Shown: positions 55,737-64,000 of the stretch, piece after piece
Layout: each line of letters starts with the position of its first letter
Numbering within the stretch: position 1 is the stretch's first letter
Origin: Agromyces larvae
Lineage (GTDB): Bacteria > Actinomycetota > Actinomycetes > Actinomycetales > Microbacteriaceae
NCBI RefSeq assembly: GCF_022811705.1
Contig: NZ_CP094528.1
Span: 1,922,001 to 1,986,000 of the forward strand
Reading direction: 5' to 3'
DNA: 64,000 nucleotides
The notes under the pieces: model-generated
Database searches by the model: none
What the model was told of the DNA's origin: nothing
What the model saw: only the letters and a program-made list of their open reading frames with translations
Translations under genes and position numbers: made by a program

Positions 55737-57053
55737 ATGAGCGGTTCACTCTCGATCACCTCGGCGATGGCCGACCCCGCCCTGCTCGACCTGCCGTGGC
55801 ACCTGCCGCTCGAGGCGTGGCCGAGCGAGACGATCGCCGCCTTGCCGAAGGGCATCTCGCGCCACCTGGTGCGGTTCGCGCACCTCGGCGGGCACGTCGT
55901 GGCGATCAAGGAGACCACGGCCGAGCTGGCCCGCGGCGAGTACGAGATGCTGCGCACCCTGCAGCGGCTCGAGGTGCCGTGCGTCGAACCCGTCGCCGTC
56001 ATCACGAACCGCACCGACGACGAGGGCGAGGCGCTGAAGCCGGTGCTCGTCACCCGCCACCTGCGCTTCTCGCTCCCGTACCGGGCGCTGTTCTCGCAGA
56101 CGCTGCGCCCCGACACCGCCACCCGCCTCGTGGACGCGCTCGCGGTGCTGCTCGTGCGCCTGCACATCGTCGGGTTCTTCTGGGGCGACGTGTCGCTGTC
56201 GAACACGCTGTTCCGCCGCGACGCGGGCGCGTTCGCCGCGTATCTGGTCGACGCCGAGACGGGCAAGCTCTACGAAGGCCTGTCCAACGGCCAGCGCGAG
56301 AACGACCTCGAGATCGCCCGGGTGAACATCGCGGGCGAGCTGCTCGACCTCGAGGCGGGAGGCCGGGTGGCCGACGAGCTCGACCCGGTGCGCATCTCGA
56401 ACGGCATCGTCGACGCGTACCGCAACCTGTGGACCGAGCTCACGGGCTCCGAATCCTTCGCGAGCACCGAGCGCTGGCGCATCAACGAGCGGGTGCAGCG
56501 GCTGAACGACCTCGGCTTCGACATCGAAGAGCTCGCGATCAAGACGGATGACTCGGGCACGACCGTGCGCATCCAGCCGAAGGTCGTCGACGCCGGGCAC
56601 CACCAGCGTCGACTGCTGCGGCTCACCGGGCTGGACGCCGGCGAGAATCAGGCGAGGCGCCTGCTGAACGACCTCGACTCGTACCGTGCCGCCTACGGCA
56701 AGACCGAGCTGGACGAGGAGATGGTCGCGCACGAGTGGCTCATGCGCGTCTTCGAACCGGTCGTCCGCGCGATCCCGGGGGATCTGCGGCGCAAGCTCGA
56801 GCCCGCCGAGGTGTTCCACCAGCTGCTCGAGCACCGCTGGTTCCTGGCGCAGCAGGCGGGGCACGACATCCCGCTGGCCGAGGCCGTGGCCTCCTACGTG
56901 AACACCGTGCTGCGGCATCGGCGCGACGAGGCCACCGTGATCGGCCCGCCCACCGAGGCGATCACCGCCGTGGTGCCGGTCGTGCCGCTCGATACCGCGG
57001 CCATCCCCGTCGTCGATGCCGACGACGAGGACGACTGGCGGCTGAAGGTCTAG
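55737..57053 (+). CDS. DUF4032 / LPS-kinase-fold domain protein
   Basis: A 438-residue host protein from ATG 55737. HVVAIKETTAELARGEYEML, FFWGDVSLSNTLFRRD and YLVDAETGKLYEGLSNGQRE follow a kinase-like core (Lys, then D-x-S-x-N, then D of DAE), and the C-terminal part is helical. Known as the DUF4032 family in actinobacteria; function not known. Near-leaderless transcript. Confidence 0.8.
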   Translation: MSGSLSITSAMADPALLDLPWHLPLEAWPSETIAALPKGISRHLVRFAHLGGHVVAIKETTAELARGEYEMLRTLQRLEVPCVEPVAVITNRTDDEGEALKPVLVTRHLRFSLPYRALFSQTLRPDTATRLVDALAVLLVRLHIVGFFWGDVSLSNTLFRRDAGAFAAYLVDAETGKLYEGLSNGQRENDLEIARVNIAGELLDLEAGGRVADELDPVRISNGIVDAYRNLWTELTGSESFASTERWRINERVQRLNDLGFDIEELAIKTDDSGTTVRIQPKVVDAGHHQRRLLRLTGLDAGENQARRLLNDLDSYRAAYGKTELDEEMVAHEWLMRVFEPVVRAIPGDLRRKLEPAEVFHQLLEHRWFLAQQAGHDIPLAEAVASYVNTVLRHRRDEATVIGPPTEAITAVVPVVPLDTAAIPVVDADDEDDWRLKV

Positions 57054-57076
57054 CCGGCTCCGCCCGCCGGGCCCGA

Positions 57077-58105
57077 TCAGGCCTGCGCGGCGCGCAGCCT
57101 CGCGATCTCGTAGAGCGTGACCGACGCGGCGATGCCGGCGTTCAGCGACTCGGTCGCCGACGAGATCGGGATCGACACGACGGCGTCGCAGGTCTCGGTG
57201 ACGAGCCGCGACAGCCCCTTGCCCTCGCTGCCGACGACGATCACGATCGGCCGGTCGGCGAAGTCGAGGCCGGGCAGCGACACGTCGCCGCCGCCGTCGA
57301 GCCCGAGCACGAACAGGCCGCGCTGCTGCATCGCCTTCAGCGTCTGGGTGAGGTTCGGCGCCATCGCGACCGGGATGCGGGCCGCCGCGCCCGCCGAGGT
57401 CTTCCAGGCGCCGGCGTTCACACCGACCGAGCGGCGCTGCGGCACGATGACGCCGTGCCCGCCGAACGCGGCGGTCGAGCGGATGATCGCCCCGAGGTTG
57501 CGGGCGTCGGTGATGCCGTCGAGCGCGATGAACAGCGGGGTCTCGTCGCCCGCGAGCACCTCGTCGAGCAGCTCGATCGGGTGCGCGTACTCGTACGGCG
57601 GCACCTTCAGCGCGATGCCCTGGTGCACGGACCCCTCACCGGCGAGCCGGTCGAGCTCGGGCCGGGTGACCTCGAGGATCGGGATGCCCCGGTTGGTGGC
57701 GATCTTCGACGCCTCCTTCACCCGGTCGTCCATCTCGATGCGGGATGCCAGGTAGAGCGTGGTGGCGGGGATGCGGGTGCGCAGCGCCTCGACGACCGAG
57801 TTGCGGCCCGTCACGATCTCGGACTCGTCGCCCGTCTTCGCGCGGCGCGACGCGCCGGTCGCCCCGCGCGGCGCGCCGGCGGACGATTTGCCGCGCTGGC
57901 CGGGCACGCCCTTGCCGCCAGCGGCGGCGTAGCGCTCGCGCGCGGCCTTCGCCTTGCCCGCCTTGTGCCAGGCGCGATCCTCGGCCTTCGGGGTCGGTCC
58001 CTTGCCCTCGAGCGCCTTGCGCCCGTGGCCTCCGGTGCCGACCTGCTTGCTGTGACCGCCCTTGCGGACGGCGCCGCTGCGCGGCTTGCCGCTGCTGCCC
58101 TTCAT
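57077..58105 (-). CDS. rlmB: 23S rRNA 2'-O-methyltransferase RlmB family (SpoU)
   Basis: A 342-residue protein; ATG 58105 overlaps the cysS stop (ATGA). A basic, disordered N-terminus (to about 95) precedes the SpoU/TrmH fold: [48 protein letters not shown] and [20 protein letters not shown], which make the SAM-binding knot. Methylates G2251-type position in 23S rRNA. Standard partner of cysS in actinobacteria. Confidence 0.9.
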   Translation of the reverse strand: MKGSSGKPRSGAVRKGGHSKQVGTGGHGRKALEGKGPTPKAEDRAWHKAGKAKAARERYAAAGGKGVPGQRGKSSAGAPRGATGASRRAKTGDESEIVTGRNSVVEALRTRIPATTLYLASRIEMDDRVKEASKIATNRGIPILEVTRPELDRLAGEGSVHQGIALKVPPYEYAHPIELLDEVLAGDETPLFIALDGITDARNLGAIIRSTAAFGGHGVIVPQRRSVGVNAGAWKTSAGAAARIPVAMAPNLTQTLKAMQQRGLFVLGLDGGGDVSLPGLDFADRPIVIVVGSEGKGLSRLVTETCDAVVSIPISSATESLNAGIAASVTLYEIARLRAAQA

Positions 58106-59514
58106 GATTCGAGGCTCCAATGCGTTCCGGTCGAGGTGTCCTCGAGCGTGATGCCGGCTGCGGTGAGCTCGGCGCGGATTCGGTCGGCGGCGCTCCAGTC
58201 CTTCGCCTCGCGTGCCGCGCGGCGATCGTCGAGGAGTCGGGCCACGAGGGCGGCCAGGGCGGATGACGCGGGCCCCGCGTCATCCGATCGCCAGTGGTCA
58301 TCGCGCGGATCGATGCCGAGCACGCCGACCATGGCGACCACCTGGCCGTGCGCCTCGGCGGCGGCGGGGAGATCTTCGGAGTCGAGCGCCTGGTTGCCGG
58401 CGCGCACCGTCTCGTGCAGCACGGCGAGCGCCTGCGGCACGCCGAGGTCGTCGTCCATGGCCGCACCGAACGCGTCGGGCACGACCGGCGCGCCCTGACC
58501 CGCGAACCGGGTGCCGGCGAGCCGCCGCTCGACGCGCGACAGGAACGTGCGGATGCGGTCGACCGCGGCCTCGGCCTCGGCCAGCGAGGTCGGGGTGTAG
58601 TCGAGCGTCGAGCGGTAGTGCGCCGCGCCGAGGAGGTAGCGCACCGCCAGCGGCGAGGCCATCGAGAGCAGTTCGGCGGCGTAGACGGAGTTGCCGAGCG
58701 ATTTCGACATCTTCTGCCCGCCGACGTTGACCAGCCCGTTGTGCACCCAGTAGCGGGCGAACCCGAGCCCCGCCGCGGTCGACTGGGCGAGCTCGTTCTC
58801 GTGGTGCGGGAACCGCAGGTCGAGCCCGCCGCCGTGCAGGTCGAACTCGTCGCCGAGGTACCGGCGCGACATCGCCGAGCACTCGATGTGCCAGCCGGGC
58901 CGGCCCTCGCCCCACGGCGACGCCCACGAGGCGTCCTCGGGCTCGTCGGACTTGCGGCCCTTCCAGAGCGCGAAGTCGCGGGGGTCCCGTTTGCCGCGCG
59001 GATCGGCGTCGGCGGCGGCCTCCATGTGGTCGCGCGACTGCCGGGTGAGCTCGCCGTAGGCCGGCCAGCTCGCGGTGTCGAAGTACACGTCGCCCGAACC
59101 GTCGGCGGCCGGGTACGCGTGGCCGCGCTCGATGAGGGACGCGATGAGCTGCTGCATCTGCGGGATGCTCGCGGTCGCCCGCGGCTCGTAGGTCGGCGGG
59201 AGGATGCCGAGCGCGGCATATCCGGCGGTGAACTCGAGTTCCACGCGGTAGGCGAGCGCCCACCACGGCTCGCCGGTGACCGCGTCGAGGATCTTGTCGT
59301 CGATGTCGGTGACGTTGCGCACGAACGTGACGTCGTACCCGCGGTGCGCGAACCAGCGGCGCAGCAGGTCGTAGACGAGTGCGCTGCGCAGGTGCCCGAT
59401 GTGCGGGCTCGACTGCACGGTGGGCCCGCAGACGTACATGCCGACGCGACCCTCGCGGAGGGGCGCGAAGTCGCGCAGCGACTGGGCCTTGGTGTCGTAC
59501 AGGCGGATGCTCAC
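58102..59514 (-). CDS. cysS: Cysteinyl-tRNA synthetase
   Basis: A 470-residue protein from ATG 59514. HIGH motif in [12 protein letters not shown] (38-41), first zinc ligand C29 in [15 protein letters not shown] for the zinc site and [10 protein letters not shown] as KMSKS loop. Charges tRNA-Cys. The C-terminal anticodon region includes [15 protein letters not shown]. Confidence 0.95.
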   Translation of the reverse strand: MSIRLYDTKAQSLRDFAPLREGRVGMYVCGPTVQSSPHIGHLRSALVYDLLRRWFAHRGYDVTFVRNVTDIDDKILDAVTGEPWWALAYRVELEFTAGYAALGILPPTYEPRATASIPQMQQLIASLIERGHAYPAADGSGDVYFDTASWPAYGELTRQSRDHMEAAADADPRGKRDPRDFALWKGRKSDEPEDASWASPWGEGRPGWHIECSAMSRRYLGDEFDLHGGGLDLRFPHHENELAQSTAAGLGFARYWVHNGLVNVGGQKMSKSLGNSVYAAELLSMASPLAVRYLLGAAHYRSTLDYTPTSLAEAEAAVDRIRTFLSRVERRLAGTRFAGQGAPVVPDAFGAAMDDDLGVPQALAVLHETVRAGNQALDSEDLPAAAEAHGQVVAMVGVLGIDPRDDHWRSDDAGPASSALAALVARLLDDRRAAREAKDWSAADRIRAELTAAGITLEDTSTGTHWSLES

Positions 59515-59572
59515 CGCTCAAGCGTACCGGCGAGCGGCTCCGCGAAGCTGTCAGCGAGCCGGGCCGAGGCGC

Positions 59573-60760
59573 TCAGCCGACGGGGACGAGCAGCGCCGTC
59601 GCGATCGCCGCGACGCCCTCGCCGCGCCCGGTGAGCCCGAGCCCGTCGGTCGTCGTGGCGCTCACCGACACCGGGGCGCCGAGCGCGTCGGACAGGGCGC
59701 GTTCGGCCTCCGCCCGACGCGGGGCGAGCTTCGGCCGGTTGCCGATCACCTGCACCGACACGTTGCCGATCCGGAACCCCGCGGCCTCGACGCGGCGGCG
59801 CGCCTCGGCGAGGAACACCGCGGCGTGCGCGCCCGCGAACACGGGGTCGTCGACGCCGGCCATGCCGCCGATGTCGCCGAGCCCGGCCGCGGACAGCAGC
59901 GCGTCGACGATCGCATGCCCCGCGACATCCCCGTCGCTGTGCCCGGCGAGCCCGCGCTCCCCCGGCCACTCGAGCCCGGCGATCCACAGCGGCGTCGCCG
60001 GGTCGTCGCTGAACGCGTGCACGTCGGTGCCGCTGCCCACGCGCGGTGCGGCGGGTGCGCGTCGCGATCCGGATGCTGCGCGCACGAGCTGTTCGGCACG
60101 GTGCAGGTCGGCGGGGACGGTGATCTTGAACGCGCGGGCGTCGCCGTGCACGACATCGACCGCCAGGCCGGCCGCCTGCACGAGCGCGGCATCGTCGGTG
60201 AACTCGGCCGCGGCCTCGGCGTAGGCGCGATCGAGCGTCTCCCGCGGGAAGCCCTGCGGGGTCTGCACCGCGGCGAGGGTCGACCGATCGACCGTTTCGA
60301 GCACCCGCCCCGAGTCGACGCGCTTGATCGTGTCGACCACCTCGAGCGCCGGGATCACGCCGTGCCCGCGCGCGCGGACCGCCGCGGCGACCTCGTCGAA
60401 CACCGGCGACGGGGTGAGCGGGCGTGCCGCGTCGTGCACCAGCACGGTGTCGACCACGTGCGGGAGGACGGCGAGGCCCCGGGCGACGGACTCCTGGCGC
60501 GTCGCGCCGCCCGCGACCACGTCGAGCGGCGCACCGGCGGCTTCGGCGGATGCGACGGCGGCGGCGCGGGCCGCGTCGACCAGGTCGGCGGGCACCACGA
60601 GCACCACGTGCGGGGTCTCGCGCATGCCGAGGACGCCGTCGAGGGCGACCTCGAGGATCGTCCGCTCGGCGAGCGGGACGAACGCCTTCGGTTCGGCCCG
60701 ACCCAGCCGGGTGCCGCTGCCCGCGGCGACGACGATGACGGCGACGGTCGACTGCTCCAC
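59573..60760 (-). CDS. ispDF: Bifunctional IspD/IspF (isoprenoid MEP pathway)
   Basis: A 395-residue fusion from GTG 60760. IspD part (about 1-225): [41 protein letters not shown]. IspF part (about 236-395): [44 protein letters not shown]. Makes CDP-ME and ME-cPP in isoprenoid synthesis. Confidence 0.93.
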   Translation of the reverse strand: MEQSTVAVIVVAAGSGTRLGRAEPKAFVPLAERTILEVALDGVLGMRETPHVVLVVPADLVDAARAAAVASAEAAGAPLDVVAGGATRQESVARGLAVLPHVVDTVLVHDAARPLTPSPVFDEVAAAVRARGHGVIPALEVVDTIKRVDSGRVLETVDRSTLAAVQTPQGFPRETLDRAYAEAAAEFTDDAALVQAAGLAVDVVHGDARAFKITVPADLHRAEQLVRAASGSRRAPAAPRVGSGTDVHAFSDDPATPLWIAGLEWPGERGLAGHSDGDVAGHAIVDALLSAAGLGDIGGMAGVDDPVFAGAHAAVFLAEARRRVEAAGFRIGNVSVQVIGNRPKLAPRRAEAERALSDALGAPVSVSATTTDGLGLTGRGEGVAAIATALLVPVG

Positions 60761-60815
60761 GAAACGAGCGTAGCCCCGCCGAGGCGGGGCTACCTTCGCG
60801 GTTCGCGTACTCGCG

Positions 60816-61298
60816 TCAGGATGCGAGCACTTCGTCGAGCAGGCCGGACGCCTGCTCTTCGTCGGTCTTCTCGGCGAGCGCGAGCTCGGAGATCAGGATC
60901 TGGCGCGCCTTCGCGAGCATGCGCTTCTCGCCCGCGGACAGCCCGCGATCCTGGTCGCGGCGCCACAGGTCGCGCACGACCTCGGACACCTTGATGACAT
61001 CACCCGAAGCGAGCTTCTCGAGGTTCGCCTTGTATCGGCGGGACCAGTTGGTCGGCTCTTCGGTGAACGGCGCACGCAGCACCTCGAACACCTTGTCGAG
61101 ACCCTCTTTGCCGATGACGTCGCGCACGCCGACGAGGTCGACGTTCTCGGCCGGAACCTCGATGACGAGGTCGCCTTGCGTGACGTTCAGCTTGAGGTAG
61201 AGCTTCTCTTCACCCTTGATGATGCGCTTCTTCACTTCGGTGATCGTTGCGGCCCCGTGGTGCGGGTAGACCACGGTCTCGCCAACCTCAAACAGCAT
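60816..61298 (-). CDS. carD: CarD-family transcription factor
   Basis: A 160-residue protein; ATG 61298 starts [19 protein letters not shown], the usual start, with AGGAG upstream. [21 protein letters not shown] is the RNA polymerase-interacting domain and [16 protein letters not shown] the DNA-contacting part with conserved Trp. It stabilises open complexes and controls rRNA promoters. Typical actinobacterial position before ispDF. Confidence 0.95.
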   Translation of the reverse strand: MLFEVGETVVYPHHGAATITEVKKRIIKGEEKLYLKLNVTQGDLVIEVPAENVDLVGVRDVIGKEGLDKVFEVLRAPFTEEPTNWSRRYKANLEKLASGDVIKVSEVVRDLWRRDQDRGLSAGEKRMLAKARQILISELALAEKTDEEQASGLLDEVLAS

Positions 61299-61455
61299 GA
61301 ATAGGAGTCCTTTCGGCAACTTATAGGGTACCACAGCACCGACCTGCTAAGGTTCTCCGCCGCGTTGCGCGCTCCCCCGGTGCGCTAGGATCGTGACGAT
61401 CCCCGCACGCACGACGAACGGTCGATGGCGTGCGCCCGCTCGCTTTGGAGGTTCT

Positions 61456-61914
61456 GTGAAGGCGCGTCTCGCGGCATCCGTCGTTCTGGCTCTCGCTGTC
61501 GCCGTCGGCGGCTCCGGATGCTCGCTGATCACCTACCAGGCCACCACCGAGAAGTACGACGCGAGCGACGGCGTCTCGGCGAACGTCGGCGACCTCGAGG
61601 TGCGCAACCTCCTGCTCGTGAAGGCCGACGACGGCGAGGACGCGAACGCGGTCTTCACCGTGTCGAACCACGGCGACCGCGACGCCGAGCTCGAGATCGG
61701 GCTCGCCTCCGGCGATCCCGAGACGGTCGAGGTGCCGGCGGGCGAGCAGGTCGTGCTCGGCGTCGACGAGGAGCCGGTGCTGCTCACCGACGTGCGTGCC
61801 GCCCCCGGCGGCCTGGCCGACGTCTTCCTCTCCACCGAGGGCGCCGAGGGCGTCGAGATCCAGGTGCCGGTGCTCGACGGGCGTCTGCCCGAGTACCGCC
61901 ACCTGGTGCCCTGA
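61456..61914 (+). CDS. Host lipoprotein of unknown function
   Basis: A 152-residue protein from GTG 61456 with TTGGAGG upstream. Signal peptide with lipobox GSGC (Cys22), then Ig-like beta domain: NVGDLEVRNLLLVKADDGED, NAVFTVSNHGDRDAELEI. Resembles small actinobacterial lipoproteins near senX3-regX3. Role unknown. Confidence 0.75.
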   Translation: MKARLAASVVLALAVAVGGSGCSLITYQATTEKYDASDGVSANVGDLEVRNLLLVKADDGEDANAVFTVSNHGDRDAELEIGLASGDPETVEVPAGEQVVLGVDEEPVLLTDVRAAPGGLADVFLSTEGAEGVEIQVPVLDGRLPEYRHLVP

Positions 61915-61929
61915 CCCGGCCCGCAGGGC

Positions 61930-62610
61930 TCAGCCCTCGAAGCGGTAGCCGAGCCCCCGCACCGTCACGAGCTGCACCGGCTCCGACGGAGTCACCTCGA
62001 TCTTCGAGCGGATCCGCTTGATGTGCACGTCGAGGGTCTTCGTGTCGCCGAAGTAGTCCGACCCCCAGACCCGGTCGATGAGCTGCCCGCGGGTGAGCAC
62101 CCGCCCCGGGTTGCGCATGAGCAGTTCGAGCAGCTCGAACTCCTTCAGCGGCATCGGCACGGGCGCTCCGTCGACCTCGACCGTGTGCCGGTCCACGTCC
62201 ATGCGCACGCGGCCGCCCTCGAGCACGGCGTCGTCGAGGTCGACGGCCTCGCCGCGCCGGCGCAGCACCGCCCGGATGCGTGCGAGCAGCTCGCGCGTGG
62301 AGTACGGCTTGGTCACGTAGTCGTCGGCGCCGAGCTCGAGGCCCACCACGATGTCGATCTCGCTGTCCTTCGCGGTGAGCATGATGATCGGCACGCTGGA
62401 GCGCTGACGCAGCTCGCGGCAGACCTCGGTGCCGGGCAACCCGGGCAGCATCAGGTCGAGCAGCACGAGGTCGGCGCCGGCCCGGTCGAACGCCTCGACG
62501 GCGGCGAGGCCGTCGTCGGCGACCTCGACCTCGTACCCTTCGCGTTCGAGCAGGTAGGCCAGCGGGTCGCTGAGGGCGATCTCGTCCTCGACGAGCAGGA
62601 TGCGGGTCAC
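61930..62610 (-). CDS. regX3: Response regulator RegX3-type
   Basis: A 226-residue protein from GTG 62610, overlapping the kinase stop. Receiver domain: D9-E10, phosphorylation site D52 (LVLLDLMLPG), K101 in VTKPYSTREL. C-terminal winged helix (OmpR type): FELLELLMRNPGRVLTRGQL, THIKR-like VHIKRIRSKIE and VRGLGYRFEG. Together with the kinase it controls the phosphate response in actinobacteria. Confidence 0.9.
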   Translation of the reverse strand: MTRILLVEDEIALSDPLAYLLEREGYEVEVADDGLAAVEAFDRAGADLVLLDLMLPGLPGTEVCRELRQRSSVPIIMLTAKDSEIDIVVGLELGADDYVTKPYSTRELLARIRAVLRRRGEAVDLDDAVLEGGRVRMDVDRHTVEVDGAPVPMPLKEFELLELLMRNPGRVLTRGQLIDRVWGSDYFGDTKTLDVHIKRIRSKIEVTPSEPVQLVTVRGLGYRFEG

Positions 62611-63881
62611 TCGGGTTCTCCTCGGTGGGTGGCGGCCGGGACGGCGGGGCGGGAACGGTCGGTCGGGGGCGGGCCGGATGCCTCGGGCTTCGCGGATGCC
62701 TCGGGCTTCGCGGATGCCTCGGCGCCGGCGTGGGGCGCGGCATCCGTGTCGGTCGTCGGCGCCTCGCCGAGCGGCAGCCGGATCGTGAACGTCGAGCCGC
62801 GGCCGGGCGACGACCACACCCGCACGTCGCCGCCGAGGTTCTGCACCGTGTGCTTCACGATGCTGAGCCCGAGCCCCGAGCCGCCGGTGTCGCGCGAACG
62901 CGCCTGGTCGACGCGGTAGAAACGCTCGAACACCCGGTCGAGGTCGGCTTCGGCGATGCCGATGCCCTGGTCGGTGACCGCGATCGAGACGATGTCGCCG
63001 TCGACCCGGACGCCCACGCCGACACGGCCGCCGTCGTTCGAGTACGCGATCGCGTTGGCGACGAGGTTGTGGATCGCGACCACGATGAGCTGCCGATCGC
63101 CCCAGACCCGCGCGCCGGTGTGCGCGCGCACCGCGATCTCGATGTCACGCGCCCGTGCCACGACCCGGTTCTGGTCGACCGCGATCCGCACCGCCGCATC
63201 GAGGTCGACGAGCTCGTCGGGCCGCAGGGCGTCGCCCGCCTGGAGCCGGGACAGCTCGATCACCTCGTTCGTGATGCGGGCCAGCCGTTCGGACTCGATC
63301 TCGAGGCGGTTCGCGAAGCGGCGCACCCGCGCGGGGTCGTCGGCGGCGGTGTCGATCGCCTCCGCGAGCAGGCTCACCGAGGCGATCGGGGTCTTCAGTT
63401 CGTGGCTGATGTTCGCCACGAAGTCGCGGCGCACCTCGTCGAGGCGGTGGGCCTCGGTGCGGTCCTCGGCCAGCAGCAGCACGAACCGGGTGCCGAGCCG
63501 CGCCGCGCGCACCCGCAGGCGCAGCGTGGGTTCGCCGAACGCCCCGCGAGCGACCTGCACCTCCTCGGCGACGGGCTCGCCCGTGCGCCGCACCGCCGCG
63601 ACGATGTCGAGCAGTTCGGGGTGCACGACGGCACGTTCGCGCACGATGCCGAGGGCCAGCGCGCCGGGCGAGGCGCGCAGCACGTTGTTCGACGGATCGA
63701 CGACGAGCCCGGCCGATTCCAGCACGTCGAGCATCTGTTCGACGCCCTCGGGAATGGTCGGGGCGACGACGCGTGCGGCCTGGCTGCCGCGGCGCTCCGC
63801 CATGTGCAGCACGATCATGAAGGCGGCACCGAGGAACGCGCCGAAGGCCAGCGCGGCCACGACCACACCGGTCGAGTCCAT
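62607..63881 (-). CDS. senX3: Sensor histidine kinase SenX3-type
   Basis: A 424-residue protein from ATG 63881. One N-terminal membrane helix (about 5-27), a PAS-like region (45-145), the H-box with H160 in FVANISHELKTPIASV, and an HATPase domain with NLVANAIAYSN, DQGIGIAEADLDRVFERFYR and GGSGLGLSIVKHTV. An Ala/Glu/Pro-rich tail repeats EASAKP. Partner of regX3. Confidence 0.9.
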   Translation of the reverse strand: MDSTGVVVAALAFGAFLGAAFMIVLHMAERRGSQAARVVAPTIPEGVEQMLDVLESAGLVVDPSNNVLRASPGALALGIVRERAVVHPELLDIVAAVRRTGEPVAEEVQVARGAFGEPTLRLRVRAARLGTRFVLLLAEDRTEAHRLDEVRRDFVANISHELKTPIASVSLLAEAIDTAADDPARVRRFANRLEIESERLARITNEVIELSRLQAGDALRPDELVDLDAAVRIAVDQNRVVARARDIEIAVRAHTGARVWGDRQLIVVAIHNLVANAIAYSNDGGRVGVGVRVDGDIVSIAVTDQGIGIAEADLDRVFERFYRVDQARSRDTGGSGLGLSIVKHTVQNLGGDVRVWSSPGRGSTFTIRLPLGEAPTTDTDAAPHAGAEASAKPEASAKPEASGPPPTDRSRPAVPAATHRGEPE

Positions 63882-63952
63882 GTCCCCACGATAGCCAGCG
63901 CACCGGGGTCGGAACGCCGTCGCGGGCCGGTTCGGGCGCTACGTTGGGAAGA

Positions 63953-63986
63953 GTTCAGCCGCGCGGCACCTGCCGTTCACCCGGCG
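63953..63986 (+). promoter_or_regulatory. PHO-box-like direct repeats
   Basis: GTTCAGCCGCG at 63953 and GTTCACCCGGC at 63975 are 22 bases (two 11-base turns) apart, as in actinobacterial phosphate-response boxes. It lies between senX3 and a rightward start, which fits autoregulation of the phosphate regulon. TACGTT near 63,940 could be a -10. Confidence 0.55.
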
Positions 63987-63994
63987 AGGGGAGG

Positions 63995-64000
63995 ATGTCG
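63995..64000 (+). CDS. Start of a rightward host gene, truncated by window end
   Basis: ATG 63995 follows GGGGAGG. Only two codons are visible. In related genomes a phosphate-regulon gene such as phoU often diverges from senX3-regX3, but nothing of the protein can be read here. Confidence 0.3.

Overview
The window is high-GC actinobacterial DNA, most likely from a member of the Microbacteriaceae. The host clue is the right-hand block senX3-regX3, carD, ispDF, cysS, rlmB, read with established knowledge of actinobacterial gene order. Bases 1 to about 53,210 are a tailed-phage genome, read as a prophage because it runs directly into a chromosomal tRNA-Thr(UGU) at 53,226-53,298. Bases about 53,226 to 64,000 are ordinary host chromosome. 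No integrase, immunity repressor, tail tube or tape-measure gene is seen, so the prophage should continue to the left of base 1.

Phage layout. 1-4,609 (+): two tail-collar proteins and a lysis cassette (endolysin, two holin-like membrane proteins, a metallophosphoesterase), ending at a strong terminator at 4,627-4,658. 4,749-15,148 (-): DNA metabolism: RuvC-like resolvase, a C5-cytosine methyltransferase split by an HNH endonuclease gene, HTH proteins, a primase/helicase, an SSB-like protein and a Cas4-like nuclease. A tRNA-like gene with an aberrant anticodon arm lies among these. 15,393-32,680 (-): more than 40 small genes, most overlapping by 1-4 bases; recognisable ones are a DUF2637-like membrane protein, a PTH2-like protein, a SNF2/DEAD-like helicase, a zinc-finger/HTH protein and a lipoprotein. 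An origin-like region at 29,047-29,520 has three DnaA boxes, an AT-rich stretch and 25-bp iterons. 33,108-39,426 (+): small genes plus nucleotide enzymes (MazG-like, NrdH-like, deoxyribonucleotidase, dNMP kinase) and a lipoprotein. 39,890-53,209 (+): a DGQHR/DndB-like protein and the head operon (terminase, portal, protease/scaffold, capsid, adaptor), then large fibre-like proteins.

Two signals organise the phage. A palindrome, TTAGCTAGCTAA and variants, recurs at about a dozen intergenic places, several times exactly inside the 17-18-bp spacer of a recognisable promoter; this looks like an operator regulon for an unseen repressor. Four head genes start exactly 8 nt after a TACGCT -10 hexamer, a near-leaderless arrangement that one host gene also shows.

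The most interesting element is at 26,531-26,692: four type I-E-like CRISPR repeats separated by only 21, 22 and 7 nt, with a candidate promoter just upstream, a hairpin just downstream and no cas genes. It resembles a phage-encoded repeat decoy (RNA anti-CRISPR) more than a working array. Five homing endonucleases (four HNH, one GIY-YIG) are scattered through the phage.
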